Source: Oscillospiraceae bacterium | GTDB taxonomy: Bacteria > Bacillota_A > Clostridia > Oscillospirales > Oscillospiraceae | NCBI GenBank assembly: GCA_017398105.1 | Contig: JAFQHF010000032.1 | Span: 1 to 35,544 of the forward strand | Length of the DNA stretch: 35,544 nucleotides | Direction of reading: 5' to 3' | Shown here: one piece after another, positions 15,403 through 23,747 of the stretch | Numbering within the stretch: the stretch's first letter is position 1 | How the letters are laid out: every line of letters begins with the position of its first letter | Made by a program: the position numbers and the translations under genes | Notes under the pieces: generated by a model | Database searches by the model: none | Told to the model about the DNA's origin: nothing | The model's input: only the letters and a program-made list of their open reading frames with translations

Positions 15403-15605
15403 AAATGATTGTTTATCTGCACAAATGATACACGCCATTGTAGGAGCGGATTTTCAATCCGCCCTGATTGACCGATAAAATCCCGGATAAATCGACTTGC
15501 AGGGATGAAGCGCTTGCATATAACATACTGCATAATTGTCGCTGCGTTGAGGGCGGATTAAAAATCCGCCCCTAAAGTAGTTTTCCTTTTTCGATCATTA
15601 AACGA
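15403..15605. repeat. MITE-like repeat, family 1, left copy
   Basis: Begins AAATGATTGTTTA and ends TAAACGA. The core at 15440-15574 opens with GTAGGAGCGGATT, forms the hairpin GGCGGATT-TTC-AATCCGCC, and closes with GGGCGGATTAAAAATCCGCC. The same element occurs in reverse at 16818-17018, matching over nearly its whole length. This accounts for most of the gap between the symporter terminator and the MFS gene. No reading frame in it looks coding. Confidence 0.88.
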
Positions 15606-15613
15606 CCGGGTGC

Positions 15614-16783
15614 TCAGTTGCTTTCGCGCAGCGACAGGAGCATGGCCCAGATGGCTGCCATCAGCAGCACCGCAGCGCCTGCCAGACCGATGGCATAGGA
15701 GCCGGTCATATCATAAATCAGGCCCCAGAGCGGATTGGCGAAGAAGGTTCCTGCGCTGCCTGCCGTAGCGATCAGCGCCCAGATTGCTGCATATTCCCGG
15801 GAGCCAAAGACCCGGCGGGTCAGCTGCGGCAGCAGGGTGGTATAAATCCCCAGTCCGAAGGAGAGCAGCAGAAGACCGGGCCATGCCAGCGCCGGCATCA
15901 GCAGGGCCAAAAAGCCTGCCGCAAAAACCAGCATCATCAGAACGCCGCCTCTGCGGACACCCAGCCTGCCGTACAGAATTCCCTGCGCCACCTTGCCCAC
16001 TGCCAGAAAGGCCGTCATAACGGAGATCATAACGCTGACTGTCCCCTCTTCAAACCGGTATGCGCTGAGCAGGGACGGCAGCTGCTGCTGCACACCGCAG
16101 CAGGCGCAGATAATAATGATCACCACCATCTGCAGATACAGTTTCGGGCTTTTCAGAGCCTCCGCCCGGGTCATGCCCAGGCCCACCGCGCCGTTTCCGC
16201 TGCCGGACACAACACCGGACTGCTTTCCCAGAAGCAGCGCCGCTGTCCACAGGAGCACCAGCCAGCAGATTCCCATGACCCGCAGGGCCGTCTGCCAGCC
16301 AAAGCCTGCCATGCACTGCGGGATCACAATGCTGAAAATCATACCGCCCACACCGGAACCGGCCATCACACCGCCCAGGATACCCGATGCCTGGGCGCCG
16401 AAATAAGACTGCTGAACGATCACATTGGCACACAGCGCCACACAGGTGGAAGAAAGGGCACCCATGGCAAATCCCGTCAGATACAGCATCCAGAGATTTT
16501 TCACCAGGGACAAAAGAATCATACATCCGCCGGTCCAGATTCCGCAGACCAGCAAGACACCACCCACACCTCTTTTGCCCACATACTGTCCCAGAAACGG
16601 ATTCAGCAGCGCACCCGACAAACTCATCAGGCTGAAGATCAAAGAAAAGCTGCCCCGGCTGATTTCCAGTACCGCACAGATTGGTTCCAGAAAAAAGCTT
16701 AACGTGGAGGAAGTCAGCGCCATGGCCATCATGGTCAAAAATGCCGCGGCAGCAGGGCGGTATGCGTTGATTTTCTCTTTCAT
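15614..16783 (-). CDS. MFS transporter (OFA/monocarboxylate-type)
   Basis: A 389-residue, twelve-helix major facilitator protein. N-terminal helices start at AAAAFLTMMAMALTSSTLSFFLEPI. The A-motif-like loop GQYVGKRGVGGV follows helix 2, and helices 4-5 (CANVIVQQSYFGAQASGILGGVMAGSGVGGMIFS) resemble the oxalate/formate antiporter group, whose members move small organic acids. Substrate not known. The start at 16783 has AAGGAG 5 bases upstream; the alternative at 16816 has none. The gene is the only one between two inverted copies of a ~200-bp repeat, and its upstream region runs directly into the right copy, so its promoter may come from the repeat end. No obvious terminator. Confidence 0.88.
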   Translation of the reverse strand: MKEKINAYRPAAAAFLTMMAMALTSSTLSFFLEPICAVLEISRGSFSLIFSLMSLSGALLNPFLGQYVGKRGVGGVLLVCGIWTGGCMILLSLVKNLWMLYLTGFAMGALSSTCVALCANVIVQQSYFGAQASGILGGVMAGSGVGGMIFSIVIPQCMAGFGWQTALRVMGICWLVLLWTAALLLGKQSGVVSGSGNGAVGLGMTRAEALKSPKLYLQMVVIIIICACCGVQQQLPSLLSAYRFEEGTVSVMISVMTAFLAVGKVAQGILYGRLGVRRGGVLMMLVFAAGFLALLMPALAWPGLLLLSFGLGIYTTLLPQLTRRVFGSREYAAIWALIATAGSAGTFFANPLWGLIYDMTGSYAIGLAGAAVLLMAAIWAMLLSLRESN

Positions 16784-16817
16784 GGTGTCTCCTTGTGTAT
16801 TTGTTTTAGATAACATA

Positions 16818-17018
16818 TCGTTTATTTTACGAAAAAGGAACGCTATCGTAGGGGCGGATTTTCAATCCGCCCTCAATGCATCGACTGTTTCGCAGTATGT
16901 TATATGCAAGCGCTTCATCCCTGCAGTCGATTTTTCCGGGATTTTATCGGTCGATCAGGGCGGATTGAAAATCCGCCCCTACAATGGCGTGTACCATTCG
17001 TGCATGAAACGATCATTT
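16818..17018. repeat. MITE-like repeat, family 1, right copy (inverted)
   Basis: Reverse complement of the left copy: the outer end at 17007-17018 reads AAATGATCGTTT on the minus strand, and the inner end at 16818-16824 reads TCGTTTA on the plus strand. The core is 16848-16982. Inside it ATCGACTG and CAGTCGAT form a further stem that is degraded in the left copy. The gap 16784-17053 contains this element and no gene. Confidence 0.88.
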
Positions 17019-17053
17019 ACACCAGTTCTAACATGTTGTCGTCGGCTGCTGTC

Positions 17054-18658
17054 TTATTTCCACTTTTCGATCAGGCTGCGGATCTGGGCTGTGAGCTTGG
17101 CATTGTCCTTGTTGGTTCTGCCCTTGCGGGTCTTAACCAGAGCCAGCAGATCCTCTGCCGCGGCCAGCAGCTCGCCGTAGACCTGGCGGGCACGCTGGCT
17201 GCCCTTGAAGGCAGCTGCCCGGTCAATCTTGATGCCTTCCGTGTAGGTGGTCATCTTGCCGGTCAGCAGGTCATATTCTGTGCCGGAATAGGGGGCTTCC
17301 GCCTGATAGCCCATGTCCGTCAGGGTTTTCCGGAAGGCTTCACAGCTGCTGTCATCGCCATGATTGACAAACACCATGCCCGGCTTCTGCCGGAACCCGG
17401 CCAGCCAGTTCAGCAGTCCCTCCTTGTCCGCATGACCGGAGGTGCCGTGAAGCATGGAAATTTCCGCATGAACCGCAATGTCTTCACCAAACAGTTTGAC
17501 AGACTTCGCACCCTCCTGAAGCTTCCGTCCCAGAGAACCCTCTGCCTGGTAGCCTACGAACAGGATGATGCTTTCCTTGCGCCACAGATTGTGCTTCAGG
17601 TGATGGCGGATGCGGCCTGCTTCACACATGCCGGAGGCAGACAGAATGACCTTTGGCTGCAGATCCGCATTGATCAGCTTGGATTCCTCCGAGGTGACAG
17701 AAAGCGTCACACCGTCAGACCAGATGGGATTGATGCCCTGTGCCAGCACTGCCAGGGTTTCTTCGTCAAAATTGGTATGGCTGCACTGCAGGAAAATTCC
17801 GGTAGCCTCCACCGCCAGGGGAGAGTCCACATATACCGGGAAGCCATCGTGGCCTCTGACCAAGCTCTTTTGCTTGATCTCCCGGATGGCGTACAGCATT
17901 TCCTGGGTACGTCCCACCGCAAAGGACGGAATCACCAGATTGCCGCCCCGGTCGAATGCCCGCTGGATGCAGCTTGCCAGCTCGGCTACCGCATCTCCCC
18001 GGACTTTTTCATGGTAGCGGTCACCGTAGGTGGACTCGATGACCAGATAGTCCGCCTCCTCCACCGGCTTGGGGTCATTCAGCAGCGGCTGATTGGTATT
18101 GCCCACGTCGCCGCTGAAAACGATCTTTTTGGTTTCTTCCCCTTCCGTCAGCCAAAGCTCAATGGCAGCGGAGCCCAGAAGATGGCCGATGTCTGTCATT
18201 CTGAGGATGATTCCTTCCGCAACCTGCAGCGGCTCCATGTACTGCACCGGTCGCAGCAGCTTGATAGCCGCCAGTGCATCGTTCATGGTATAGGTTGGCT
18301 CCACCAGCGGTTCACCGGCACGCTCCGCCTTGCGGCTGCGCCACTGGGCTTCCGATTCCTGAATGTGGGCAGAGTCCCGGAGCATGATATTGCACAGGTC
18401 GCAGGTTGCCTCCGTTGCGTAAATAGGTCCGGAGAAGCCGTCCCTGCAAAGCTTGGGCAGCATACCGGAATGGTCAATATGCGCATGGGTCAAAAAGACG
18501 GCCTCAATGGCGTTTGCGCTCACCGGCAGGGGCATATTCTGGAACACATCCACGCCCTGCTCCATGCCGCAGTCCACCAGATAATAGCGGCCGCCCACTT
18601 CCAGCAGGGTACAGCTTCCTGTAACCTCATGGGTCGCGCCGATAAATTGAATCTTCAT
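17054..18658 (-). CDS. MBL-fold RNA-type metallo-hydrolase with beta-CASP and RMMBL domains
   Basis: A 534-residue metallo-beta-lactamase-fold hydrolase of the beta-CASP group, related to the CPSF-73/Ysh1 nucleases. Zinc ligands are visible in LTHAHIDHSG (His58, His60, Asp62, His63) and FSGDVGN. The beta-CASP part (about 200-400) includes PSFAVGRTQE and ILSASGMCEAGRIRHHLK, and the RMMBL part follows (HAEISMLHGTSGHADKEGLLNW). It probably cleaves RNA, but the bacterial subgroup has little direct biochemistry. The start at 18658 has AGGAGG 7 bases upstream and a promoter at 18692-18720; a longer frame from 18832 lies outside the transcript. It is divergent from the DUF1846 gene, with about 240 bp between start codons. 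Confidence 0.9.
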   Translation of the reverse strand: MKIQFIGATHEVTGSCTLLEVGGRYYLVDCGMEQGVDVFQNMPLPVSANAIEAVFLTHAHIDHSGMLPKLCRDGFSGPIYATEATCDLCNIMLRDSAHIQESEAQWRSRKAERAGEPLVEPTYTMNDALAAIKLLRPVQYMEPLQVAEGIILRMTDIGHLLGSAAIELWLTEGEETKKIVFSGDVGNTNQPLLNDPKPVEEADYLVIESTYGDRYHEKVRGDAVAELASCIQRAFDRGGNLVIPSFAVGRTQEMLYAIREIKQKSLVRGHDGFPVYVDSPLAVEATGIFLQCSHTNFDEETLAVLAQGINPIWSDGVTLSVTSEESKLINADLQPKVILSASGMCEAGRIRHHLKHNLWRKESIILFVGYQAEGSLGRKLQEGAKSVKLFGEDIAVHAEISMLHGTSGHADKEGLLNWLAGFRQKPGMVFVNHGDDSSCEAFRKTLTDMGYQAEAPYSGTEYDLLTGKMTTYTEGIKIDRAAAFKGSQRARQVYGELLAAAEDLLALVKTRKGRTNKDNAKLTAQIRSLIEKWK

Positions 18659-18691
18659 AATTGGCACCTCCTGCGATTTATTCTTATTATA

Positions 18692-18720
18692 ATTATACCA
18701 TGGTTCCCAAATCAGGGCAA
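18692..18720 (-). promoter_or_regulatory. Promoter of the metallo-hydrolase gene
   Basis: Minus strand TTGCCC (18720-18715), 17-bp spacer, TATAAT (18697-18692), 34 bp before the start codon. Confidence 0.72.
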
Positions 18721-18832
18721 GGTGACAAACGTGAATGGTTGGTAAATTCTCTGTACCATCCTTCCATTTTCTCTGTTTTCGCCGCCATAGGCCGGAATTC
18801 CTGCCTTCGCGGAAAATTACAGCGGAATCCAC

Positions 18833-18861
18833 TTGCTATTTCAGAGTGAATAAGGTAAAAT
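18833..18861 (+). promoter_or_regulatory. Promoter of the DUF1846 gene
   Basis: TTGCTA (18833-18838), 17-bp spacer, TAAAAT (18856-18861). Transcription would begin near 18868, downstream of an in-frame ATG at 18863, supporting the start at 18896. Confidence 0.68.
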
Positions 18862-18895
18862 AATGGGTAGTGATTTTTTTGAAAGAGGCGATCCT

Positions 18896-20362
18896 ATGAT
18901 AAACGTGGCCTTTGATAATGAGAAATATCTGCAGACCCAGTCTGCTCACATCCGTGACCGCATCGCCAAATTCGGCGGCAAGCTGTATCTGGAGTTCGGC
19001 GGCAAGCTGTATGACGACAACCATGCCTCCCGTGTTCTGCCCGGTTTTCAGCCCGACAGCAAGCTGCGGATGCTGCTGCAGCTGAAGGATCAGGTGGAAA
19101 TGGTCATCGCCATCAATGCCGATGATATTGAGAAGAATAAGGTTCGCGGCGACCTGGGCATTACCTATGACCGGGATGTGATCCGGCTCATTGATATTTT
19201 CCGCGGCTTCGGTCTGTATGTTTCCAGCGTGGTTCTGACCCGCTATCACGGCCAGAATCTGGCGAAGGCGTTCCAGTCCCGTCTGGAGGGGCTGGGCATC
19301 CGGGTCTATCACCACTATGACATTGCCGGTTATCCCAACAACACCGCCCATATTGTCAGCCCCGAAGGCTTCGGCAAGAATGATTACATCGAGACCACCC
19401 GCTCCCTGGTGGTGGTCACCGCCCCCGGCCCCGGCAGCGGCAAGCTGGCCACCTGCCTGAGCCAGCTGTACCACGAGCATGTGCAGGGCAAGACCGCAGG
19501 CTATGCCAAGTTCGAGACCTTCCCCATCTGGAACCTGTCCATCAACCATCCCGTGAACCTGGCCTATGAAGCCGCCACCGCCGATCTGAATGACGTGAAC
19601 ATGATCGACCCCTTCCACCTGGATGCCTACGGCATCACCACGGTCAACTACAACCGGGATGTGGAAGCCTATCCGGTCCTGGTGGCCATCTTCGAGAAGA
19701 TTCTGGGCGAATGCCCCTACAAGTCCCCCACGGATATGGGTGTCAACATGGTGGGCAACTGCATCATCAACGATGCCGCCGCCCGGGAGGCCTCCCGTCA
19801 GGAGATCATCCGCCGGTACTATGAGGCCCTGTGCGACCAGAAGAAGGGTAAAAATGTGGAAGAAGCCATCCGTAAGCTGGAGCTGCTGATGAAGAAGGCA
19901 GGCATTGCCCCCGCCGAACGCAGAGTCGTAGCACCCGCCCTGGCCCGGGCGGAAGAAACCGGCGACGCAGCAGCCGCCATGGAGCTGCCCGACGGCACCA
20001 TCGTCACCGGCCGCACCTCCGACCTGCTGGGCGCCTCCTCCGCACTGCTTCTGAATGCCCTGAAGAAGATCGGCGGTCTGCCGGATGATCTGCACATGAT
20101 CTCCCCCATCGTTCTGGAGCCCATCCAGAATCTGAAGACCAACCATCTGGGCAACCGGAATCCCCGGCTCCATACGGACGAGACCCTCATCGCCCTGTCC
20201 ATCTCCGCTTCCACCAACCCCATGGCCAAGCACGCCATGGAACAGCTGAGCAAGCTGCGCGGCTGCGATGTCCACTCCTCCGTGATCCTGTCCCAGGTGG
20301 ACGAGCGCACCTTCAAGCGCCTGGGCGTGAACCTGACCTGCGAACCCCGGTATCAGGGATAA
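18896..20362 (+). CDS. DUF1846 family protein
   Basis: A 488-residue cytoplasmic protein of a widespread Firmicutes family of unknown function. The start FDNEKYLQTQSAHIRDRIAKF followed by KLYLEFGGKLYDDNHASRVLPGF is characteristic. A P-loop-like VVVTAPGPGSGKLATCLSQLY stretch (about 173-193) suggests nucleotide binding, and the length matches the family. The start at 18896 (AGAGG upstream) is chosen over 18863 because the predicted transcription start is downstream of the latter and the family begins at this residue. It is divergent from the beta-CASP hydrolase. A strong terminator follows at 20375-20414. The C-terminal segment AISASTNPMAKHAMEQLSKL is conserved in the family as I recall it. No reaction can be assigned. 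Confidence 0.88.
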   Translation: MINVAFDNEKYLQTQSAHIRDRIAKFGGKLYLEFGGKLYDDNHASRVLPGFQPDSKLRMLLQLKDQVEMVIAINADDIEKNKVRGDLGITYDRDVIRLIDIFRGFGLYVSSVVLTRYHGQNLAKAFQSRLEGLGIRVYHHYDIAGYPNNTAHIVSPEGFGKNDYIETTRSLVVVTAPGPGSGKLATCLSQLYHEHVQGKTAGYAKFETFPIWNLSINHPVNLAYEAATADLNDVNMIDPFHLDAYGITTVNYNRDVEAYPVLVAIFEKILGECPYKSPTDMGVNMVGNCIINDAAAREASRQEIIRRYYEALCDQKKGKNVEEAIRKLELLMKKAGIAPAERRVVAPALARAEETGDAAAAMELPDGTIVTGRTSDLLGASSALLLNALKKIGGLPDDLHMISPIVLEPIQNLKTNHLGNRNPRLHTDETLIALSISASTNPMAKHAMEQLSKLRGCDVHSSVILSQVDERTFKRLGVNLTCEPRYQG

Positions 20363-20374
20363 AAATGCTAAATA

Positions 20375-20416
20375 AAAAATGCTGAATGCTAAATTGAAGG
20401 CATTCAGCATTTTTCT
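20375..20416 (+). terminator. Terminator of the DUF1846 gene
   Basis: Perfect stem AAAAATGCTGAATGC (20375-20389) with GCATTCAGCATTTTT (20400-20414). Confidence 0.92.
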
Positions 20417-20420
20417 GTTT

Positions 20421-20449
20421 TTGACAATTTCTTTATTCTGTGTTACGTT
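20421..20449 (+). promoter_or_regulatory. Candidate promoter of the GyrI-like/PNPOx pair
   Basis: TTGACA (20421-20426) with a poor -10, TACGTT, at 17 bp (20444-20449). The weak -10 makes this tentative. Confidence 0.4.
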
Positions 20450-20486
20450 AATAAAAGAAAGATGAACCTGAATCCGGAGGGTTTGT

Positions 20487-20951
20487 ATGAAGATAAAAAA
20501 ATGCACAAAAGAAACATTTGTTGTAATCGGCAAAGAAGGTTCAACTATGGATGGTCAGGGTTTCATTCAAAAATTATGGTCGGATGCGAACTCTTGTTTT
20601 GGAGAAGTACAGTCGCTGGCCAAAAAGGACGAGAATGGCAATTTAATTGGCATTTGGGGTGCAATGTCTGATTTTTCTCATTCGTACAAACCCTGGGAAG
20701 ATAACTTCAGCAAGGGATTGTACCTTGCCGGTGTTGAATGTGTTGATGATGCAGAAGCCCCCGAAGGATGGACAAAGTGGACGATTCCAGAATATGAATA
20801 TATTTGCGCAGACTCTGAAAACGAAAATACCTTTTCGGAGGTATTGGAATACATGGAAGCGAATAATATCACATTGGTTGGAGCTGTCCACGACTTTACT
20901 TGTCCAGTAAGTGGAAAGAACTATTTGTTTTTCCCAATTAGAATCATCTGA
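20487..20951 (+). CDS. GyrI-like effector-binding domain protein
   Basis: A 154-residue stand-alone GyrI-like small-molecule-binding protein, with no DNA-binding domain. The pattern KPWEDNFSKGLYLAGVECVDDAEAPEGWTKWTIPEYEYICA fits the effector-binding fold used by AraC/MerR-type regulators, including the conserved Trp residues and the Pro-Glu-Tyr strand. Start: GGAGG 6 bases before ATG. It is followed by a PNPOx-like gene 30 bp downstream, probably one transcript. Base and codon use (many AAA, TTT, GAA, ATT) are clearly more A/T-rich than in the neighbours on either side, which suggests recent acquisition. It may bind a drug-like compound or act as a sensor or scavenger; specific function unknown. 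Confidence 0.8.
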   Translation: MKIKKCTKETFVVIGKEGSTMDGQGFIQKLWSDANSCFGEVQSLAKKDENGNLIGIWGAMSDFSHSYKPWEDNFSKGLYLAGVECVDDAEAPEGWTKWTIPEYEYICADSENENTFSEVLEYMEANNITLVGAVHDFTCPVSGKNYLFFPIRII

Positions 20952-20981
20952 TCAAATTCCAATTTGACGGAGGTAGTGCAA

Positions 20982-21407
20982 ATGGAAAAACTAACAAAAC
21001 AGACCAATGCAATTCTGATGGAACGTTTTGGTAAAGACAGTATTATTGCATTGGCAACTGCTATTGATAATTTGCCTTTTGTTCGTAGCGTGGATGCGTT
21101 TTATGAGAACGGTGCCTTTTATGTACTCACCCACGGATTATCCAATAAAATGCAGCAGATAGAACAGAATCCAATAGTTGCATTATCAGGCGAATGGTTT
21201 ACAGCCCAAGGCAATGGCGTTAATTTAGGTTACTTTGGAAAAAAAGAGAATGCACGCATCGCCGAAAAAATGAGGAATGTATTTTCTGCCTGGATTGATA
21301 ATGGTCATAATAACTTCGAAGACACAAATACATGCATCCTTCGTATTGAATTAACAAACGGTATTCTGTTTTCAAATGGGACAAGATATGAAATTGACTT
21401 TACCTGA
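20982..21407 (+). CDS. Pyridoxamine 5'-phosphate oxidase-like flavoprotein
   Basis: A 141-residue split-barrel flavin-binding protein of the PNPOx-like superfamily. The segments RSVDAFYENGAFYVLTHGLSNKMQQIEQNPIVALSGEWFTAQGNG are the usual FMN-binding strands in which the flavin phosphate is held. The true vitamin B6 oxidase C-terminal domain is absent, so its role is more likely general flavin- or heme-dependent reduction. The start at 20982 has GGAGG 8 bases upstream; a longer frame from 20964 has no ribosome site. It follows the GyrI-like gene and shares its A/T-rich composition, so both probably came together. A bidirectional terminator separates it from pyrI. Confidence 0.82.
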   Translation: MEKLTKQTNAILMERFGKDSIIALATAIDNLPFVRSVDAFYENGAFYVLTHGLSNKMQQIEQNPIVALSGEWFTAQGNGVNLGYFGKKENARIAEKMRNVFSAWIDNGHNNFEDTNTCILRIELTNGILFSNGTRYEIDFT

Positions 21408-21485
21408 GCCAATTACAATTTCCCGAACACTTCCAACATACGATATTCATTTTGCATTTAGCATTTATAATTTATCATTGCCAAC

Positions 21486-21520
21486 AAAAAAGAACTCCGA
21501 AAAGATCGGAGTTCTTTTTT
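21486..21520. terminator. Bidirectional terminator between the PNPOx-like gene and pyrI
   Basis: Stem AAAAAAGAACTCCG (21486-21499) with CGGAGTTCTTTTTT (21507-21520). It works in both directions, ending the AT-rich pair and the pyr operon. Confidence 0.93.
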
Positions 21521-21526
21521 ATTATG

Positions 21527-21940
21527 TTACGCCTGCTGCTCGCAGTAGATGCAGCGGTAGACCTTTTTGGCAGGGTCGGTCAGCTTGAATTCGTGTACGA
21601 TTTCCCGCTCCACAGAGGTGATGCAGCGGGGATTCTTGCACTTGATAACATTCACTACCCGCTGAGGCAGGGCCAGATGCCGCTGCTCGGCCACCACACC
21701 GTCATGGATGATGTTGACGGTGATGCCGGGGTCCAGGTAGCCCAGAATGTCCAGGTCGATTTCCATATGGGTGCTGATCTTGATGATGTCCTTCTTGCCC
21801 ATTTTGGGGCTGTCGGCATTCTTGATCAGGGCCACGGTGCAGTCCAGCTTGCCCAGATTCAGCACATTATAGATATTCATGCCATTGCCAGCGGTGATGT
21901 GGTCCAGGACGATGCCGTTTTCAATGTGTCCGATCTTCAT
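21527..21940 (-). CDS. pyrI: Aspartate carbamoyltransferase regulatory subunit
   Basis: A 137-residue regulatory chain of ATCase that binds nucleotides and holds catalytic trimers together. The N-terminal allosteric domain covers about residues 1-95 ([22 protein letters not shown], then [24 protein letters not shown]). The zinc domain has Cys101, Cys106, Cys130 and Cys133 (CKNPRC and CIYC). Slightly shorter than the E. coli protein (about 153). Its start overlaps the pyrB stop by 4 bp (ATGA), as expected for coupled subunits. It is the last gene of the operon, ending in a strong terminator. Presence of PyrI implies feedback control by CTP or UTP, as in enteric-type ATCase. Confidence 0.95.
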   Translation of the reverse strand: MKIGHIENGIVLDHITAGNGMNIYNVLNLGKLDCTVALIKNADSPKMGKKDIIKISTHMEIDLDILGYLDPGITVNIIHDGVVAEQRHLALPQRVVNVIKCKNPRCITSVEREIVHEFKLTDPAKKVYRCIYCEQQA

Positions 21941-22854
21941 ACGGTTACCTCCAGCATCTTCAGAATCAGGGCCATACGGATGAACATGCCGTTCTTGGCC
22001 TGGGGGAAATACATGGCTCTGGGATCATCGTCCACGGCAACGGAAATCTCATTGACGCGGGGCAGCGGATGCATGACGATCATATCTTCCTTGGCAGGCA
22101 CCAGCTTGTCGGGGGTCAGGATGTAGGTATCCTTCAGACGGATATAGTCCGCCTCGTTGAAGAAACGCTCCCGCTGAACACGGGTCATGTACAGCACGTC
22201 CAGCTGAGGCATGACCTCTTCCATGGTGGTCACTTCCTCATAGGGGATGCCCCGGCTTTCCAGCTCATCCTCAATGATATAGCGGGGGAACTTCAGTTCC
22301 TCAGGGGCAATGAAGATGAACTTGATACCGCTGTACCGGGCCATGGCACCAACCAGAGAGTGGACGGTACGGCCGAACTTCAGGTCACCGCACAGGCCGA
22401 TGGTCAGGTTATTGAAGCGCTTCTTGCAGCGCCAGATGGTCAGAAGGTCAGTCAGGGTCTGGGTGGGATGGTTGTGGGAGCCGTCACCGGCATTGATGAT
22501 GGGCACACCGGCCCGGCGGGCAGCCACCACAGGAGCGCCTTCCTTGGGATGGCGCATGGCAATGATATCTGCATAGCAGCCCACGGTCTGCACGGTATCG
22601 GACAGGCTCTCACCCTTGGCAGAGGAGGAGGAACCGGCCTCGCTGAAGCCCACAACACTGCCGCCCAGGCGGTGCATGGCAGACTCAAAGCTCAGACGGG
22701 TACGGGTGGAAGGCTCGAAGAACAGGGTCGCCAGCAGCTTATGGCGGCAGGCATCCTGATACTTGGCGGGATTGGCAATAATGTCTTCCGCCACCGCGAT
22801 CAGCTCGTCGATCTCTTCGACGGTCAGATCGGTGATATTCATCAGATTCTTCAT
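21937..22854 (-). CDS. pyrB: Aspartate carbamoyltransferase catalytic subunit
   Basis: A 305-residue catalytic subunit that condenses carbamoyl phosphate with aspartate to give N-carbamoyl-aspartate. The carbamoyl-phosphate loop [15 protein letters not shown] has Ser49-Thr50-Arg51-Thr52. [18 protein letters not shown] and the C-terminal [10 protein letters not shown] are the other active-site signatures. Length is typical. It overlaps pyrI by 4 bp and shares one base with the pyrE stop (TAATG), so pyrE, pyrB and pyrI are translationally linked. Confidence 0.97.
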   Translation of the reverse strand: MKNLMNITDLTVEEIDELIAVAEDIIANPAKYQDACRHKLLATLFFEPSTRTRLSFESAMHRLGGSVVGFSEAGSSSSAKGESLSDTVQTVGCYADIIAMRHPKEGAPVVAARRAGVPIINAGDGSHNHPTQTLTDLLTIWRCKKRFNNLTIGLCGDLKFGRTVHSLVGAMARYSGIKFIFIAPEELKFPRYIIEDELESRGIPYEEVTTMEEVMPQLDVLYMTRVQRERFFNEADYIRLKDTYILTPDKLVPAKEDMIVMHPLPRVNEISVAVDDDPRAMYFPQAKNGMFIRMALILKMLEVTV

Positions 22855-23507
22855 TACTTTGCTCCGTTCACGGCCAGGTAATTCTTGATCCGGGTAACGT
22901 TCTCTTCGTTGGCGGGGTCCTCTTCCAGGTACTCGATGATGTCATACACATCCACAACGGAGTACACGGGGAAGCCGAACTGCTCCTCGATCTCCTGCAT
23001 GGCGCCCTTCTCGGTCTGACCCTTTTCCTTGCGGTCAACCATGATGAAGGTAGCGATGACCTTGGTGCCTTCCAGGTGCTTCAGAATCTCCATGGACTCC
23101 CGGATGGCGGTACCGGCGGTGATAACGTCCTCGATGATGACGATCTCCTCACCGGCCTGGGGAACATAGCCAACGAAGGTGCCGCCTTCGCCGTGATCCT
23201 TCACTTCCTTGCGGTTGAAGAAGAAGGGCACGTTCAGGCCGTTCTTGCTCAGGGCAACGGCTGCGGAAATGGAAAGGGAGATGCCCTTGTAGGCAGGGCC
23301 GTACAGGACGGCTTCCTTCTTGCCCAGCTTATCGAAGTAAGCCTTGGCATAGAATTCGCCCATCTTGGTGATCTGGTCACCGGTCTTGATCATACCGGCG
23401 TTGACGAAATAGGGGATCTTACGGCCGGACTTAGCGGTAAAATCACCGAACTTCAGAACACCGGCACCCTGCAGGAACTCAATAAACTCTCTTTTGTAGG
23501 CTTCCAT
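22854..23507 (-). CDS. pyrE: Orotate phosphoribosyltransferase
   Basis: A 217-residue enzyme that joins orotate to PRPP to make OMP. The PRPP-binding motif [13 protein letters not shown] is at residues 124-136, and the mobile loop with [11 protein letters not shown] at 99-109. Start at 23507 with AAAGGAG 8 bases upstream; a longer in-frame reading from 23576 starts inside the family 2 repeat and would add residues unlike the family. The gene is separated from pyrF by a 240-bp gap filled by that repeat, the only long gap in the operon. No clear promoter is seen in the gap, so it is probably still part of the operon. It ends at the pyrB start. Confidence 0.95.
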   Translation of the reverse strand: MEAYKREFIEFLQGAGVLKFGDFTAKSGRKIPYFVNAGMIKTGDQITKMGEFYAKAYFDKLGKKEAVLYGPAYKGISLSISAAVALSKNGLNVPFFFNRKEVKDHGEGGTFVGYVPQAGEEIVIIEDVITAGTAIRESMEILKHLEGTKVIATFIMVDRKEKGQTEKGAMQEIEEQFGFPVYSVVDVYDIIEYLEEDPANEENVTRIKNYLAVNGAK

Positions 23508-23533
23508 GTTTCTATCTCCTTTGAATATATCTT

Positions 23534-23732
23534 GTAGGGCGGGGTCAATAAATTTTTGTATGATTGCCCCCGGCAATCATCTGTATTACAGATTCGCTGC
23601 GCGGAGCACCACCCCGCCGATCAGGTCGGATAACCACCCGGTTTGGATGTGTGCATTACGGTATCCTTAAGAAAAAAGACTGTCTCTTTCACATATCGAT
23701 AGTGCGTCGGCGGGGTCATGACCCCGCCCTAC
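23534..23732. repeat. Repeat element, family 2 core, copy inside the pyr operon
   Basis: 199 bp between pyrF and pyrE. It opens GTAGGGCGGGGTC and ends in the palindrome GGCGGGGTCATGACCCCGCC followed by CTAC. The left 90-100 bp match the copy at 30922-31120 almost fully, including the hairpin GATTGCC-CCC-GGCAATC. The middle 80 bp differ. The AAATGATCGTTTA-type ends seen at the other copy are absent here. Confidence 0.85.
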
Positions 23733-23747
23733 ACACATTATTGGAAA

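Noticed and set aside
15403..17018. Composite transposon or insertion sequence
   Set aside because: The inverted repeats contain no transposase frame, and the enclosed gene is an ordinary MFS transporter; called a non-autonomous repeat pair instead.
18836..20533. A long minus-strand frame opposite DUF1846
   Set aside because: Composition is an antisense reflection of the DUF1846 gene, and it crosses that gene's strong terminator.
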